Assembly: GCA_015680685.1 (NCBI GenBank)
Contig: MNCI01034785.1
Span: 992,485-1,052,606 of the forward strand
Reading direction: 5' to 3'
Source of the DNA: Gnetum montanum
Taxonomy: Eukaryota > Streptophyta > Gnetopsida > Gnetales > Gnetaceae
DNA length: 60,122 bases
The position numbers were made by a program, and so were the translations under genes. Shown here piece by piece: positions 45,526 to 56,498 of this stretch (position 1 is its first letter; every line of letters starts with the position of its first letter). Below the pieces are notes generated by a model. That model saw only the letters and a program-made list of their open reading frames with translations. It ran no database searches and was not told the origin of the DNA.

Positions 45526-46294
45526 TGATAAGTGGCAATGTACCCCTACACTCAACCATACAAATACAAGAATTTCACATGCGATTTGGTCAAACTCCAA
45601 GGACTAAGTGCTTACGTGCCCTAATGGAACACTTTAGGGTTAATTGATCATTTTCTTCCCAAAATTACTTGTATTGTCATGGTTGTATGGTTAAGTAAGT
45701 TTGAGGTATATGATTTTTATACTTTTTATCTTTTTAATGTCTTATGCTAAGTAGGAAAGGTGAAGAGAACTAAATGACTAACTTTCACTAACTATGTTCT
45801 AACTATTCCTAACACCGGCATCCATTCCCACTTGATGCACACATCCTGAACTAGTGCAATGCTGCTAGGATTACCAACCGCTAATCGTTGCTAGGTTACC
45901 AAGCACTACACACATACTCGAAGCAGTTGTACTGAGTACACTTAACTAGGAGAGTCAAGGGTTGAGACAGATTAATTAACTAGGAAATCATTTAAACATT
46001 CAACAATAATTAATTGCTATTTAGCTTAGTCCATATGCTACAAGGTTTATTAGAAATTTCATCTTTATTTCTGTACACAAATGTGTGCTCAGGTATAATT
46101 TTCTTGAATAAAGATCTGTTCACTTTAAGACTCCTACTGTAGGCACATGGAAATTATTCTAACTTTGGAATGGTAAAACTGCAAGAGTTTAGCTAAGAGT
46201 CTAAGTCTAAGTGTCTAAAACATAGAAAGCTGCCACTTATTTATAGACATTTTGGCAGGTTGCGATATCACGTATGTGATATCGCAGTTCATCA
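45526..46294 (-). repeat. Element B 5' LTR (right)
   Basis: 769 bp; TGATAAGTGG on the plus side, ends GCAGTTCATCA. Holds the GATATC palindrome and TATA box. Confidence 0.9.
46238..46285 (-). promoter_or_regulatory. Element B U3: GATATC palindrome and TATA box
   Basis: Perfect palindrome with arms GCGATATCAC (46262-46271) and GTGATATCGC (46276-46285) around GTAT. GATATC starts at 46264 and 46278, 14 bp apart. TATAAATA in minus sense is 46238-46245, with 18 bp between. Confidence 0.75.
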
Positions 46295-46299
46295 GAAAC

Positions 46300-46590
46300 A
46301 AATAAAAACATTACAAGATAAGAGTCTCTTTAAAAAACACTTCTTCGTATGTGATACAATTTTTCTCTACAATATGAGATTACATAAATTTCCAGGGAAG
46401 TTTACAACTAGGTGGAAAGGCCCTTATTTTGTTGTCTAACCTCATGATAATGGAAGTGCTCTCATATCACCTATTGAAAATTCCTCAACTACATTCCTAG
46501 TCAATGGACAAAGGACTAAGTTATATTATCAACATCACATTCAGGAACTTGGAGAAGATAAACTAGTAGAGCTTAAGTGACCCAACTTAT
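46300..46590 (+). pseudogene. E1 integrase C-terminal part
   Basis: Continues the E1 integrase after element B: LHKFPGKFTTRWKGPYFVV, then a stop, PHDNGSALISPIENSS, FLVNGQRTKLYYQHHI and QELGEDKLVEL. This is the GPY module of Athila integrases (FPGKLxSRWxGPFxV, VNGxRLKxY). Confidence 0.85.
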
Positions 46591-48457
46591 CCCATTATGA
46601 TGAATTACATGACAATAATCCATTAGAAGTATTAGCTCTCAAACGTACCTCTCAAAAAGACTCTTACGTCATCGAATAGTCTAATAAAAAAGTATTTACA
46701 ATCTACAACTTTTTCCTTGAAAAATGTAGAGGGCAATAGGATGTTCTACTATTAGATGGGACTATAAAGAATTTGGTAGCATCATGTCTAGAATGCAAGG
46801 GAGAAGGACAACTTCTCCTACCTTGAGGTAAGTGGGTTTAAATCCAAAATCTAACTGAGGGTGAGCCTTAGATTAATAAGTGTCTTGCACATAATAAACT
46901 CTATTAATTTTCAATAATATTCTTTAAGTACAAGTTTCATAAGTCAAGGTGACTAAATAGCTTAGTTTAGGGTAATGCTTATTAGTGTTTGGTTTCTATT
47001 AAATACTTGATTGGATGAGTTACTATGGTGGAAAGGGTATGTTATATTAGACCTAGTTTCTCTGGTAGCAAAAGGCATCTATCGATATCAAGCGATGTGA
47101 GTAATCCTTAAAAAATGAAATTGGCTCCCACCAGAACCTCATGGTTAAAGCATGTCAGATATTAAATTTCTTACAAAAAAAAGAGAAAAGAAAAAATTAG
47201 AAAAAAAATGAGAAAAAAGAAAAAGAAAAACAAGAGAGAAAAGAAAAGAAAAAAAACCAAGAAATAAAAAAAATGATTCTACAAGAACCTTCAATCATGA
47301 GCTAAGCCCCATTCCCACAAGAACCTTACAGTTGGGGTGATGCTCCAAGCTCACAATTTTAAGCATCCTACAAGAACCCCTTTCTGTAAGTAGAGTATTT
47401 AAGGGAAAAGCAGAAATTACCATTCAAATCAAGATGTGACTACCTTAGAACTAGGATATAACATTGACAGTGAAGGAGTGACTCCTCCATAGTCAGTATC
47501 TTAATGGACACCTTCAGTTTTAATCATTCCTCTTACTCTATTATTTACTTATTTTTCTTTTATTTCTTTGTACTTCTTAGATTATTATTCTTTTTGCTTT
47601 TTTTTTACCTAGTTTTTACCATTAGCTATTCCTCTTTTTTATTATTGTTATGTTATCTTCCTATTTTCTCTTTCATGGTCATCTCTCTAACTAGTGGCAT
47701 GTTTGTGCATGGTTTTTTTTTTGTTGTTTTTTTCATCATGTCTTCCTTAGGCATCAATGGTTGAGATCCCTACTATGGTAGCCAATGATGGATACTAACA
47801 CTCGTTCACCCATTGCCTTTGGTTTTCTCTTAATTTGGATATATAAAACCTAGGGCAACTTTTGCTTTTGGTATATCCTTTGATCATACCTCTTTTTAAT
47901 AATTTTATCTACTAATTAACCTAGGTATGTTACATACCCTAGATTAATTAGGGAGAGGGGATAACCAATTAATAAAGGATATGATAGTAGGGTATAACCA
48001 ACTTAGAAGCTGAGCCAAGATCAAGTTAAGGAATGAGTTAGATGTAAGTAATGCATCTCAAATCGTTGAATTATAGGAAATGTTTAAACCATGAGTTTAT
48101 AAGACATTATTGCACCTAATAAAGTAGACCTTTTTAGGTGAGGTTAAGTCTAATTATTCCTAGGTAATACCTTCCTAACTGAGTTATATGTGAACTCAAA
48201 TCCAAGAATAAAAGTTTAACATCAAAGAGGAATAGGTATAATTGGTAAATAAATATTTGGACATTTAGGCAATAGAAAAATTTATTTTTGTTTTAATATT
48301 TTTCTTGTTAAATGTCTACATGTTTCCAGTATGTTAAATTTTGAATATGTAAAAAATTCTTGGAATAATTTTATTTTCTTATACATTTATTAATGTTTTA
48401 TTTTATTTTATTTTCACCTTTATGGTTAAGGACTAGCCATAGGCTAGTTAAGGGCTA
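46591..48457 (+). other. E1 3' region, no clear gene
   Basis: About 1.9 kb between integrase and 3' LTR. Athila elements often carry an env-like frame here, but none is recognised. It has an A/G-rich tract at 47170-47270 and a T-rich tract at 47520-47740. A clean polypurine tract before the LTR is not seen. Confidence 0.5.
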
Positions 48458-48595
48458 TGTTAAACCCCAAAATTGGTAGTTTTTAAATCTTAATTATATA
48501 TTATTTAATTAATTATATATTGTTAACTATTTTAGTTTAATTAATATATTATATAAATATTATATACAATTATATAATATACATTATGTATATTA

Positions 48596-48650
48596 TATAC
48601 ACACACACACACACATACATACACACACACAATATATATATATATTATAA
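48596..48650 (+). repeat. Compound (CA)n/(TA)n microsatellite
   Basis: ACACAC runs, a TACATACA interruption, then TATATATA. Confidence 0.85.
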
Positions 48651-49122
48651 ACATTAAGTATTATAGTTAGGGCAACTGCCACTTCTTGTCAACACTCTTC
48701 TTCACATCCAGCACATTGGCCCAGCATGAAGAAGCACCTACGCTTGTGCATGTTCTCATTATTTGTGTTTTTTTTGTTGTGGTAGGTTTGACTAGTAGAA
48801 GCAATAGTGAAACTATTGCAACACTCAAAGAGTTAAGTAGATTACTTGTTGGGTAGCAAAATGTAGTAGAGCAAAGCATGTCTCCTTAATCAAATTTTTT
48901 GGTGGGGCTACAGGATTTGCAATTCTATGGAAGTATTGCAATCACATAATGGAGACTTTAAGGTTCACACTGCTGGCTCCTCTTGCATGTAACTCCTCTT
49001 GGCCATACCCTACACATGCAACACTAGTTTTGAACCCTTATTTTTTTTCCAATAATAGTAGCAATGATAGCTACCCATACCTATGAAATCATGTTTGTTT
49101 ATTCTAATAGTATCTCCCTATC

Positions 49123-50150
49123 TTGGGTGGTGAGAGCTCATGGATGCCATGGTTGTTATGGCCATACACGAGTATAGGGATGTGGTGTTCCAAAAGTCCA
49201 TATTTGTTAGGTATTTTAGGTTTCCAAGCTTTCATGGTTTTCAACATTGACAACTATGGAGCTGTTGCAAATGGCATGCACAATAATACAATTACATTTC
49301 AAAAAGCATGGAAAGCAGCATGCACTAAAGGGGTTTGTGCAGCTTTTACTATGCTTGAAAGTGGCAAATATCTTGTAAAACCTACAACATTTTCAAGTCC
49401 TTGCAAAGGCAATGCCATTGTTGTCAACATTGTTGAAATGGTCATGGTCCTTGCTAGTGTGGATTCTAATTTTGGGGAATTGATTTTATTCAATAGCATT
49501 AATGGGTTCTCTATCATTGGTGGTGGAACCCTTGATGGCAACAACTCAAATTTGTGGAATTGTAGAAGTTAAAATAAATGTACCAAAGTTCCCATGCTAG
49601 TGAAAGTGATTAATAATAGAATGTGATGATAAGTAATATAAAGCTAGTGAGAAGCCCAGGCATGCATTTGGACATCCATGGTTGCATGTAAGTTGATATC
49701 AAATCACTTTTAGCCTCATCACTTGTAGACTCACCAAACACTAATGACATCCACAATTAGAGATGTCTCTAGTGAACCCCATTATGTAATCAACATAGGG
49801 ATCTTGGGAGATGATTGTGACATGACAATGGTATCTAATGTGAATGTTAACAAAGCCTAGCTCAATAGCACCACTGATGATGTCTGCATAAAGACCTGGA
49901 AGGGTGACTCAGGAAGGACATCAAATATCAAATTTTTAATGTCTAGATGAAGAATGAAAATGGAAAATGTGTAGGCTAGATTTTTCTAGATGAGGCTAGC
50001 ACATGAGGTGATGTGAGAATCGTGGATGTAGAATATTATAGGGAAGATCAACGCCTCATCCACCACATCTAGATTCCATGATAATTTAAAATTTTAAAGA
50101 TGCCACCTTAGTAGTTTCACCTATTACTACAAATTGGTATCATACCAAAC
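49123..50150 (+). pseudogene. Polygalacturonase-like fragment in E1 3' LTR
   Basis: Open for 149 codons at 49123-49572, including a possible N-terminal part before the homologous start FNIDNYGAVANGMHNNTI. FQKAWKAACTKGVCAAFTML, SGKYLVKPTTFSSPCKGNAI, LFNSINGFSIIGGGTLDG and NLWNC follow. After a stop, the match continues in broken frame: SPNTNDIHN, INIGILGDD, DDVCIKTWKG. In places it is closer to real enzymes than the 5' copy (NYGAVANG, KAWKAAC, CKGNAI). It shares with that copy the loss of the catalytic Asp (NTN for NTD). Same LTR position and sense as the 5' copy, so both descend from one capture. Confidence 0.82.
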
Positions 50151-50723
50151 TATTATTGAAATTTTTATTTTTAACATTGAAAAAATATAAAAGAGGGAAG
50201 AAGTTTTTAGTTTTGATAGAAAAAATAGAGAGGATTCTATTGGGAGAACCACATCAAATTCGAATGTTCTTTCTACATAAAATTGTGAAGGAAGAGTGCT
50301 AATACTTTGTGGTAATTAAACACTCAACAATGTTTTAAGGTTATGAAATTGTTGTGTTGTGGAGACAACAGATCTAGGTTAAAAATTAAGTGACGTCTCT
50401 TTTGTAATCTTCCTAATTTCTAATAAGTTTATGCAAATTCAATTTGGTTTAATTGGTTTTATTCATCTTCAAACTTAATGTTAGGAGTTAAGATGAAAGA
50501 TTATTGATTTTACTTATGGGTGATAGCCTTAAGTATGGAGTTCTTAATTGAATCTAGATCTAATTGTTTGTTTTATGTCTTGATGATCTTTTTGATTTTT
50601 GAATAGTTCTGCCATAGGGTACAACTCATGGGTTAGTTACAAATGAGGTGAAAATTTCTATAACAAAAGAAAGATAAAATTTTAAGGTATATAGGATTGA
50701 ATTTTGCCTAATTTTTCATGTTC

Positions 50724-51559
50724 CCTCCTACCTACCACCATGAGTCCACAACCACTAAAAAGAACAATAATAACTCTAAAAAGAGAAAAAAGAAGAAGAA
50801 GGAAAGAAAGGCCTTAGTTAGAGGGTCACCTTCAAGCATGGGTAACATGTTTTTACAACCCCATAACCAGTGCTTGTAGCCCATTATTGTATCTAAGGGG
50901 TGTGCTTTGAATTCCCATTATTGTTTGTTTCTTTTCCTTCTTATTTTTTTTATTTGTTTGTTTTTGGGATTTTAAATTTTTTTTTGAAATGGGAACCACA
51001 TCATGCAAAGACATAGCTTTCTATGTATTTGGTTGATGAAGGAGTAATGATTTGTTCCTTGAGGATTCATAAACCACAAAAAGGAAGTGAAGAAGAGAAC
51101 CCAACAAATCCTCTTGAGGTCACACCCTTACCATTTCTACTTGGTCATTCCCTCTTTCTTCAAGGTACAATGATCATTGATGAATTTTAGTTTCATAAAA
51201 GAAGAACCAAATTTTTTCCATGATAAAGACCTTTTATTCAGAGAATTGGAGGGATGGATGAGGTGGTCTCACTGCTTTACATAATTACTTACCCAATCAT
51301 CTTGATAGCATAGCACAAAAACCCAACACAGTGTTGACTTTTACATCATGACTTGGCAATATTATTAATAAAAATATAAAATACATTCATAAAACATAAA
51401 GAGAAAGACCCAAGAAAAGAAAATAAAATATAAATAAAAGAAAAATATTAAGAAATGGAAAACATATGAAGAATCATAAAATTTTGGAAGAAATAGGAAA
51501 ACAATAAAAAATTGTAAAACTAAAAAAAAACTAAAAAATACTTATTAGTTCTTATGGCC
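50724..51559 (-). other. Element A interior, non-coding part
   Basis: Collinear with about 41110-41880 of B: GGCCTTAGTTAGAGGG, CCAGTGCTTGTAGCCC and AAGGGGTGTGCTTTGAATTC. AT-rich from 51350 to 51540, where B has its GTAAAAC tract. No coding match. Confidence 0.7.
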
Positions 51560-53711
51560 ACACATTCAAGAGATGGACTACACAATCCCTAGTTATACAC
51601 CATCAATTTTTCATCTATCATTGTTATTGATTTAATTAATTGTGTGGTAGCACATTTAACATTGGTGAGAGTCTCATTTGGATCATTCGGAGATGTATAT
51701 TCATCTAGCCTTGAAGGTATTTCCATTTTGGGGGATCCAAATGTGTTTGCTTCTTCTTCTTAGTTTTCTATTTTAATTCTTGGGTCTCCATGTTTAATTC
51801 TCTCTTTTTGTGTATAATAAAATTGTAAGATATTTGTATCTAAGTCCTCTATTTGGTTTGTTTTCTTAAGTCTAGAACTAATAAGTAGATTAATTACTTC
51901 CATGCATCCTTGAAACAATTTTATATTTTCATTTTCAAGCCACTGGGTGTCTTTTGGTTTAGTGACTACTATGTAGATTTTTTTTTTCTTACATACTTGC
52001 TCTTGAACTTTGTTGTGGGCTATGTTAATATTTAAAATTTTTGCCCCACAATTATATCCTTTACTATTAGTAGTGATGCATGGATTCTTCTGTCTCTTCA
52101 CAATAATAGGTTCATCATTTCCATCTTGTGTTGGAGTGGTGATGGTTGTTGGCTTTTGCATATGATTAGGAGACTTTTTTTTATGATCATATATATGTAA
52201 CATAACTAGGAAATAGCCCTTTAGATGATCATATAGGCAAATGTCACATCCATCATCTTCTTTTGTGGTTGAGTCTATAGCCTCTTCTTTTACAACCATT
52301 TTTCCTTTTGACCAATAAGTGTTCCTATTGAATTCTTGGTTCATTTTCCTTTTCTTGTTTGATCACTTGATTCTTTTTGCATTACTCTCTCATTTATAAT
52401 TTTTATCTAAGTTGTAAATTTATCATTTATCAACTCCCAGATCTTATCTAGCCTTGCTTCAAGCTCATCGATAGACTTTTGTGTTCGCAAGGTTTGTTAT
52501 GAAATCACCTCATTAAGAGCTACCTATTTTTCTTTATCATAGATATGGATCCTTTTCTTTTAAAGAGTTAGATCTTGGTTATTTTCCTCTACATTCTCTC
52601 ATTTACATATATCTCCTTCTTCTTCTACCATCCATTCGATTAGCCTTTGTATTTGATGGGCTTTCAGTTTCTATAATTGACCTTAAGCATACATCCCAAG
52701 GGTCTCTCTCATTTGACTATGAAGCCCATCTATTATGTGGAAAAGTTGCTCTTCCTTAGAGAAACCATGGCCTGGACATCTATACAATAGAGAATAATAT
52801 CTATCTAGGGTCATATCCAAGGGTTCATGTTGTTCTTGGTTCCATCCTTGGATTCATTTTTTTAGGTTGGACACCCTCACATAGGTTTGGTATTTCTCAT
52901 TGAAGAGTTTCAAAATTGTGGACCACCCATGAATTTAGTTTGGTTTTAATGATTTATACCACACTTTGGCCTTGTCTATTAGTATCCTAGGAAAGATCTT
53001 AAGCTTTTTCCACTTATTTTCTATATTTTGCAAGGCACAGGCATCATGAAAGGCTTGTAAGTGGTGTTGTGGATCAGAATTATAGCCTCCCTTAAATTTA
53101 AGAATGTTGTTCATGTCAAGCCATTTGATGTGGTTGTCCCTTTTATGCATTTGGGGTATTTGAACTACCTCCCTAATTTTTGTTAAAACCCTAGAAGCCC
53201 ATAATGGTTCATCTGTACTAGAAACATAATGATGATAATCTACATTTCTATTCAACCAATTATGATGATCTTTTCTATGCTCATTTTTATGTCTTTTATT
53301 TTACCATTGGATTCAATTTCTATATTTATATTAACCCCATAGTGAAGCTCTATCTCTATACCTATGTTCATCTTCATCAAAACTAGACATCGTAGAGGAA
53401 GAGGAAGATGAGGAATTGGGAGAATTTTCATGGCTTCTATAGTTCTCCCCCTAGTCCCTTGATTTATCTTATCTAGGTTTAGAGGAGGTCCTAAGCCTTG
53501 AGGCCCTCGTTGATCTAGGACTTAATCCATCTCCTCTAGGATTATTTGCCTTAGGTAAACCTAGTGCTTGAGTGTAGTAGAAGTGGAAATGAGCATATGA
53601 AATCCTTGGTTGAGGTTGTTCACCCTAATTCTCTTTAGTTTAGATCCTATTAGTTCTCAAATGATTGTTCTCATCATACGATGTGTTATTGGTCCTATGT
53701 GAGGAAGATAT
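51560..53711 (-). pseudogene. Element A gag, protease deleted
   Basis: Family-1 Gag in minus sense. The start at 53709-53711 is ATA followed by SSSHRTNNTSYD, as in N1. A Ser-rich acidic and Arg region lies near 53370-53560. The capsid at 52935-53255 reads LDMNNILKFKGGYNSDPQHH and LQAFHDACALQNIENKWKK. Stops break 52345-52934. The frame 51760-52344 has the knuckle CDICLYDHLKGYF, with the last two Cys lost, and then NPCITTNSKGYN and YIVVTKPKDTQWL. These last two lie after the protease in N1 and B, so the DSG...GRAWL domain is missing here: a deletion of roughly 0.9 kb compared with B. Confidence 0.8.
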
Positions 53712-53822
53712 GGTTTCAATGTGTGTGACTTAAAATAAAAGATTAATATTTTTTAAAAGATAAATCATTAATACTTTTACAATGATAATGTATAATATAA
53801 CTAATCTAGATAACTAGCATCA

Positions 53823-53840
53823 TCCCTAGAAATAGTTCCA
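53823..53840 (-). other. Element A primer binding site
   Basis: In minus sense TGGAACTATTTCTAGGGA, a decayed tRNA-Asp-type site next to the LTR. Confidence 0.5.
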
Positions 53841-53841
53841 A

Positions 53842-54204
53842 TGATGAGCAGTGAGGTACCCCCTACACCCAACCATAAAAATTACAAGCATTAATGCATG
53901 ATCTATTTGAATTCTATGGATGGGACTAGTTGTGCATCTAGATCATTAAGCATTTATTGTAGTTCATTGTCTTCCCACTTGGACTAGTGATAGCTTTACC
54001 ACATATGGTTTAGTCTAGATTGAGGCATATGATTCTTGATGTTGTTTTGGCCTTATGCTACTCCTAATGATAATAAAGAAATAAATTATTTAAACTAATT
54101 AACAACAGAAATTAAATTCTAAACTAGCCTATGGGTAATGAGTGTCTATTCCTAGCTTATTGTACACATCCTAAACCCACGTATCCACTACTGGGATTAC
54201 CAAG
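53842..54204 (-). repeat. Element A right LTR (5' LTR), cut by F
   Basis: Matches 4888-5250: GATGGGACTAGTTGTG, CATATGATTCTTGATGTTGT, CCACTACTGGGATTACCAAG. It stops at CCAAG, where F begins. Confidence 0.85.
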
Positions 54205-55172
54205 TGATGAGTGGTTAAAGGTACCCCTATGCTCAACCATACAAATCATGAAGCGTTCATGCACGATCTGATCAAATTTCATGGACTCTATAGTTTCTAG
54301 TGCACTAGTTCTCTAGGAAGTGAACCTCACCTTAAAGGTCAGTCGTTGTCTTCCCAATTACACCTATGATGAACATAAGTATGGTTAAATGTAATCAAGA
54401 CATATGATTTTTATTGTTTTATGTTCTTTGGCACTTAAATAGAGAGATAAATTATTTTAATAACTAATTTAATTTAACTACTTTACTAGTCTCTAACTAG
54501 TCCTATCATAAGCATCTAGTCCCACTTTCCATACATATTCTTCCCACATATCTATTGCTAGGTCACCAAGTGCTATGCTACTAGGCACGCCAAGCAATAA
54601 TGCTACTGGGATTACCAAATGAATACATGTTTATGTGTGAAGTGGTTGTACTCATGTGTTTAATCTATTTAGCTTAAATCATTAATTGAATGCTTAAATT
54701 CTAATTTAGCTTAATTAATTGCATATTTGATGAAAACAATGAATGCATAAATAAATCATTAATCTATTCTAAATGCTACAAGGTTTGATCAAAAGGTTTA
54801 TCTTTATTAATATACAAATTGATGTGGTTTAGGTATAATAGTACTCGAATAAAGATCCATACACTTTTTGACTCTTACTGTAGGAACTTAGAAAAATATT
54901 CTAACTTTCAAATGGAAAAATTGCAAGAGCTTTGCTACTACTATGACTTGATGTCCCATAAACATGGTTGGGATTGCATATTTATAGTTTTTGCAACATG
55001 GCTACATTAATCGAGCCTCGTTGACATTGTAAAAGCTATGTCAACATAGCCTCATTGACGTAGTAAAAGCTATGTCAACACGGCCCCATTGATGGGGCAA
55101 CACCATGTAAATAGAACATCATCAACCAGGCCTTGTCAATAAGGGCTCATTGACACAACACTCTAACATTCA
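54205..55172 (-). repeat. Element F 3' LTR
   Basis: 968 bp, starts TGATGAGTGG and ends ACATTCA on the plus strand. R-U5 parts match the B and A LTRs. TATAAATA (minus) lies at 54979-54986. U3 lacks the GATATC pair and instead has a 34-bp tandem repeat. Confidence 0.75.
55016..55083 (-). repeat. 34-bp tandem repeat in F U3
   Basis: Units 55016-55049 and 55050-55083 share GTAAAAGCTATGTCAACA and the start CCTCRTTGAC. Further TTGAC/GTCAA words follow to 55160. Confidence 0.8.
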
Positions 55173-55379
55173 TAATAGCCCCAAAATTAAATTAAAACTT
55201 ATTCTTGAGTTTGTTTGCAAAATTGGAAAGGTATGGGATTATTAACTAACTCTCTACATAACAAATTAACTTGATAAAACTAAGTGCCCAAGTGTATAAA
55301 ACAACACATTACAAAAATTATGGTGTTCATGATAAAAAATTGAACACCATGACATGACTACACAAAGTTGGATAGCACG
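55173..55379 (-). other. Element F 3' non-coding stretch
   Basis: Starts with a polypurine-like tract in minus sense (TTTTGGGGCTATTA) and is collinear with 40018-40200 of B. Confidence 0.55.
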
Positions 55380-56498
55380 TACTTTGATGGCATGAAGATA
55401 TTGGAGAAGATCAAATAGTCCTAGGTGGTGGAGGCTCTCAATGTTTTGAAGGATCTTCGCTAGTTTTGAACATGTGTAGTGGCTGAGGCAACTGTGGCTA
55501 TCCTGCTATGTTTGCAACCTCTGATGGAAGAAAAAAGGCATTAGTAATGCCTTCATCTTCTCCTCCTTACTCTAGGGATCATTCATAGTACATGCAACAT
55601 CACCAATGTGGGCTAGAATGGGGATATCCCATGAACAAGGCATATCCCGAGAACATCTTTTTTACATTGATAAACCAGGGAGAAACCTATTTACTTTCAA
55701 CATCAAATGCCTTGATTAAATTTTGAAGCTCCTAGTAGTCAGTCATTCTTCTAGCTAGGTTTTTTGTGGTAGATCTTTGATCAGTTTATTTTCCCTTAAG
55801 AACTTCGAGTTCAGCGTTTACCACTGCAAGTTTTTTCTTGGTGTCGTTATGATTCTTAAACTCAACCTCATACAATAAGTATGAGTTGGCCACATATTTC
55901 TCTAGTTCTAACCATAGCCATTTGGTAGTGAATATGGCTAGATTTACGTATTAGATATTGTCAAGCTCCATATATTCTATCATCTCTTTAATATGCAACT
56001 CCATTTTGTAGATTTTCACCTTACTATAGGCATCTATCCCATCAATGATAGGATGTGAAACTTCTCTTCCTTGCTAAAGTTGTTGGAGGGCTTCATTCAC
56101 TTTCCCCTTCACCAACTATATGTGTTTTTTATTCACTTATTTTGGTAGAATGACATGCTCTTTGTAATGATTTTTACTCTCTCAATTTAAGAGCCTTTAA
56201 TTTCTAGGAAGCTACCTCAATCACAATTTTTTGGTGAAGGGCACAAAACTTCTCCATGGAAAGGTTTTTATTTTCCATTACTAATCTTCTTAGTTCTATG
56301 TTTTCTTTGGCCAATTGCTCCTACTATTTATGGATGAAATCAATTAATTGTTGTTTGTGCTCATCAACATTCCACAGGTGATGATTCTCTATGGTCAATT
56401 GTACATTCTCTTGGTAGGTATGATCCAAGGCCTTTTAAATTTTGTGTTGTGTGGCCTCTACCAAGGATTAGTAGAATACCACCATCTCTATTGCACCT
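55380..56498 (-). pseudogene. Unknown coiled-coil-like coding remnant in F
   Basis: The minus strand shows a long coding-like stretch with stops and shifts and many Glu, Lys, Leu and Gln. Near 56350-56440 it reads DHTYQENVQLTIENHHL; near 56235-56330 EQLAKENIELRRLVMENKN; near 55790-56110 HPIIDGIDAYSKVKIYKMEL, HIKEMIEYMELDNI, WLWLELEKYVANSYLLYEVE and KKKLAVVNAELEVLKGK. Heptad-like spacing suggests a coiled coil. Neither N1 nor B has anything like it between protease and LTR. It may be an extra ORF of an otherwise related element or a captured host gene. I do not recognise the family. It is truncated at 56498 by D. Confidence 0.45.

Larger units (their letters stand above)
39257..46294 (-). mobile_element. 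Element B: family-1 gag-protease LTR element
   Basis: A 7038-bp minus-strand insertion in the E1 integrase, with exact target duplication GAAAC (39252-39256 and 46295-46299). LTRs are 39257-40017 (3') and 45526-46294 (5'). In its own sense: LTR, primer site, gag, protease, non-coding block, polypurine tract, LTR, as in N1. Its Gag and protease frames are less broken than in N1. No RT or integrase. Confidence 0.92.
25827..50718 (+). mobile_element. Element E1: Athila-lineage element with polygalacturonase-bearing LTRs
   Basis: Plus-strand LTR retrotransposon with 2.2-kb LTRs (25827-28047 and 48458-50718) and flanks TGTTT and TGTTC, a target duplication with one change. It inserted into A at a site that corresponds to about 41110 in B. 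The interior reads primer site, assembly gap, Gag, protease, RT (split by N2), integrase (split by B), then about 1.9 kb to the 3' LTR. Gag, RT and integrase wording is that of the Athila lineage. Without its two inserts the element is about 11.3 kb. The part of pol between the RT fingers and the integrase core is deleted. Confidence 0.85.
48458..50718 (+). repeat. Element E1 3' LTR
   Basis: 2261 bp, TGTTAAACC to TTTTTCA, followed by TGTTC. Matches 25827-28047. Its microsatellite is (CA)n/(TA)n at 48596-48650, where the 5' LTR has only (TA)n. Confidence 0.82.
4888..54204 (-). mobile_element. Element A: outer family-1 LTR element, split by inserts
   Basis: Minus-strand LTR element of family 1. 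Left (3') LTR 4888-5798; right (5') LTR 53842-54204, cut by element F. The interior survives as three blocks: 5799-6273, 25039-25826 and 50724-53841. These align in order with the interior of element B (40018-45525), for example the CCCCCATGACTAA motif at 25318-25330 and the block ending AAGGGGTGTGCTTTGAATTC near 50893-50912. Removing O and E1 leaves roughly 5.7 kb plus the unseen rest of the right LTR. Only gag is recognisable; the protease present in N1 and B is missing. The left flank is AACTA; the right target duplication cannot be seen because F interrupts the LTR. Confidence 0.8.

Noticed and set aside
47504-47764. Open frame of 86 codons, rich in Phe and Leu, at the place where Athila elements may carry an env-like gene
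   Set aside because: The sequence is a T-rich tract, which gives hydrophobic codons in any frame. No start context, signal or conserved motif is seen, so it is not called env-like.
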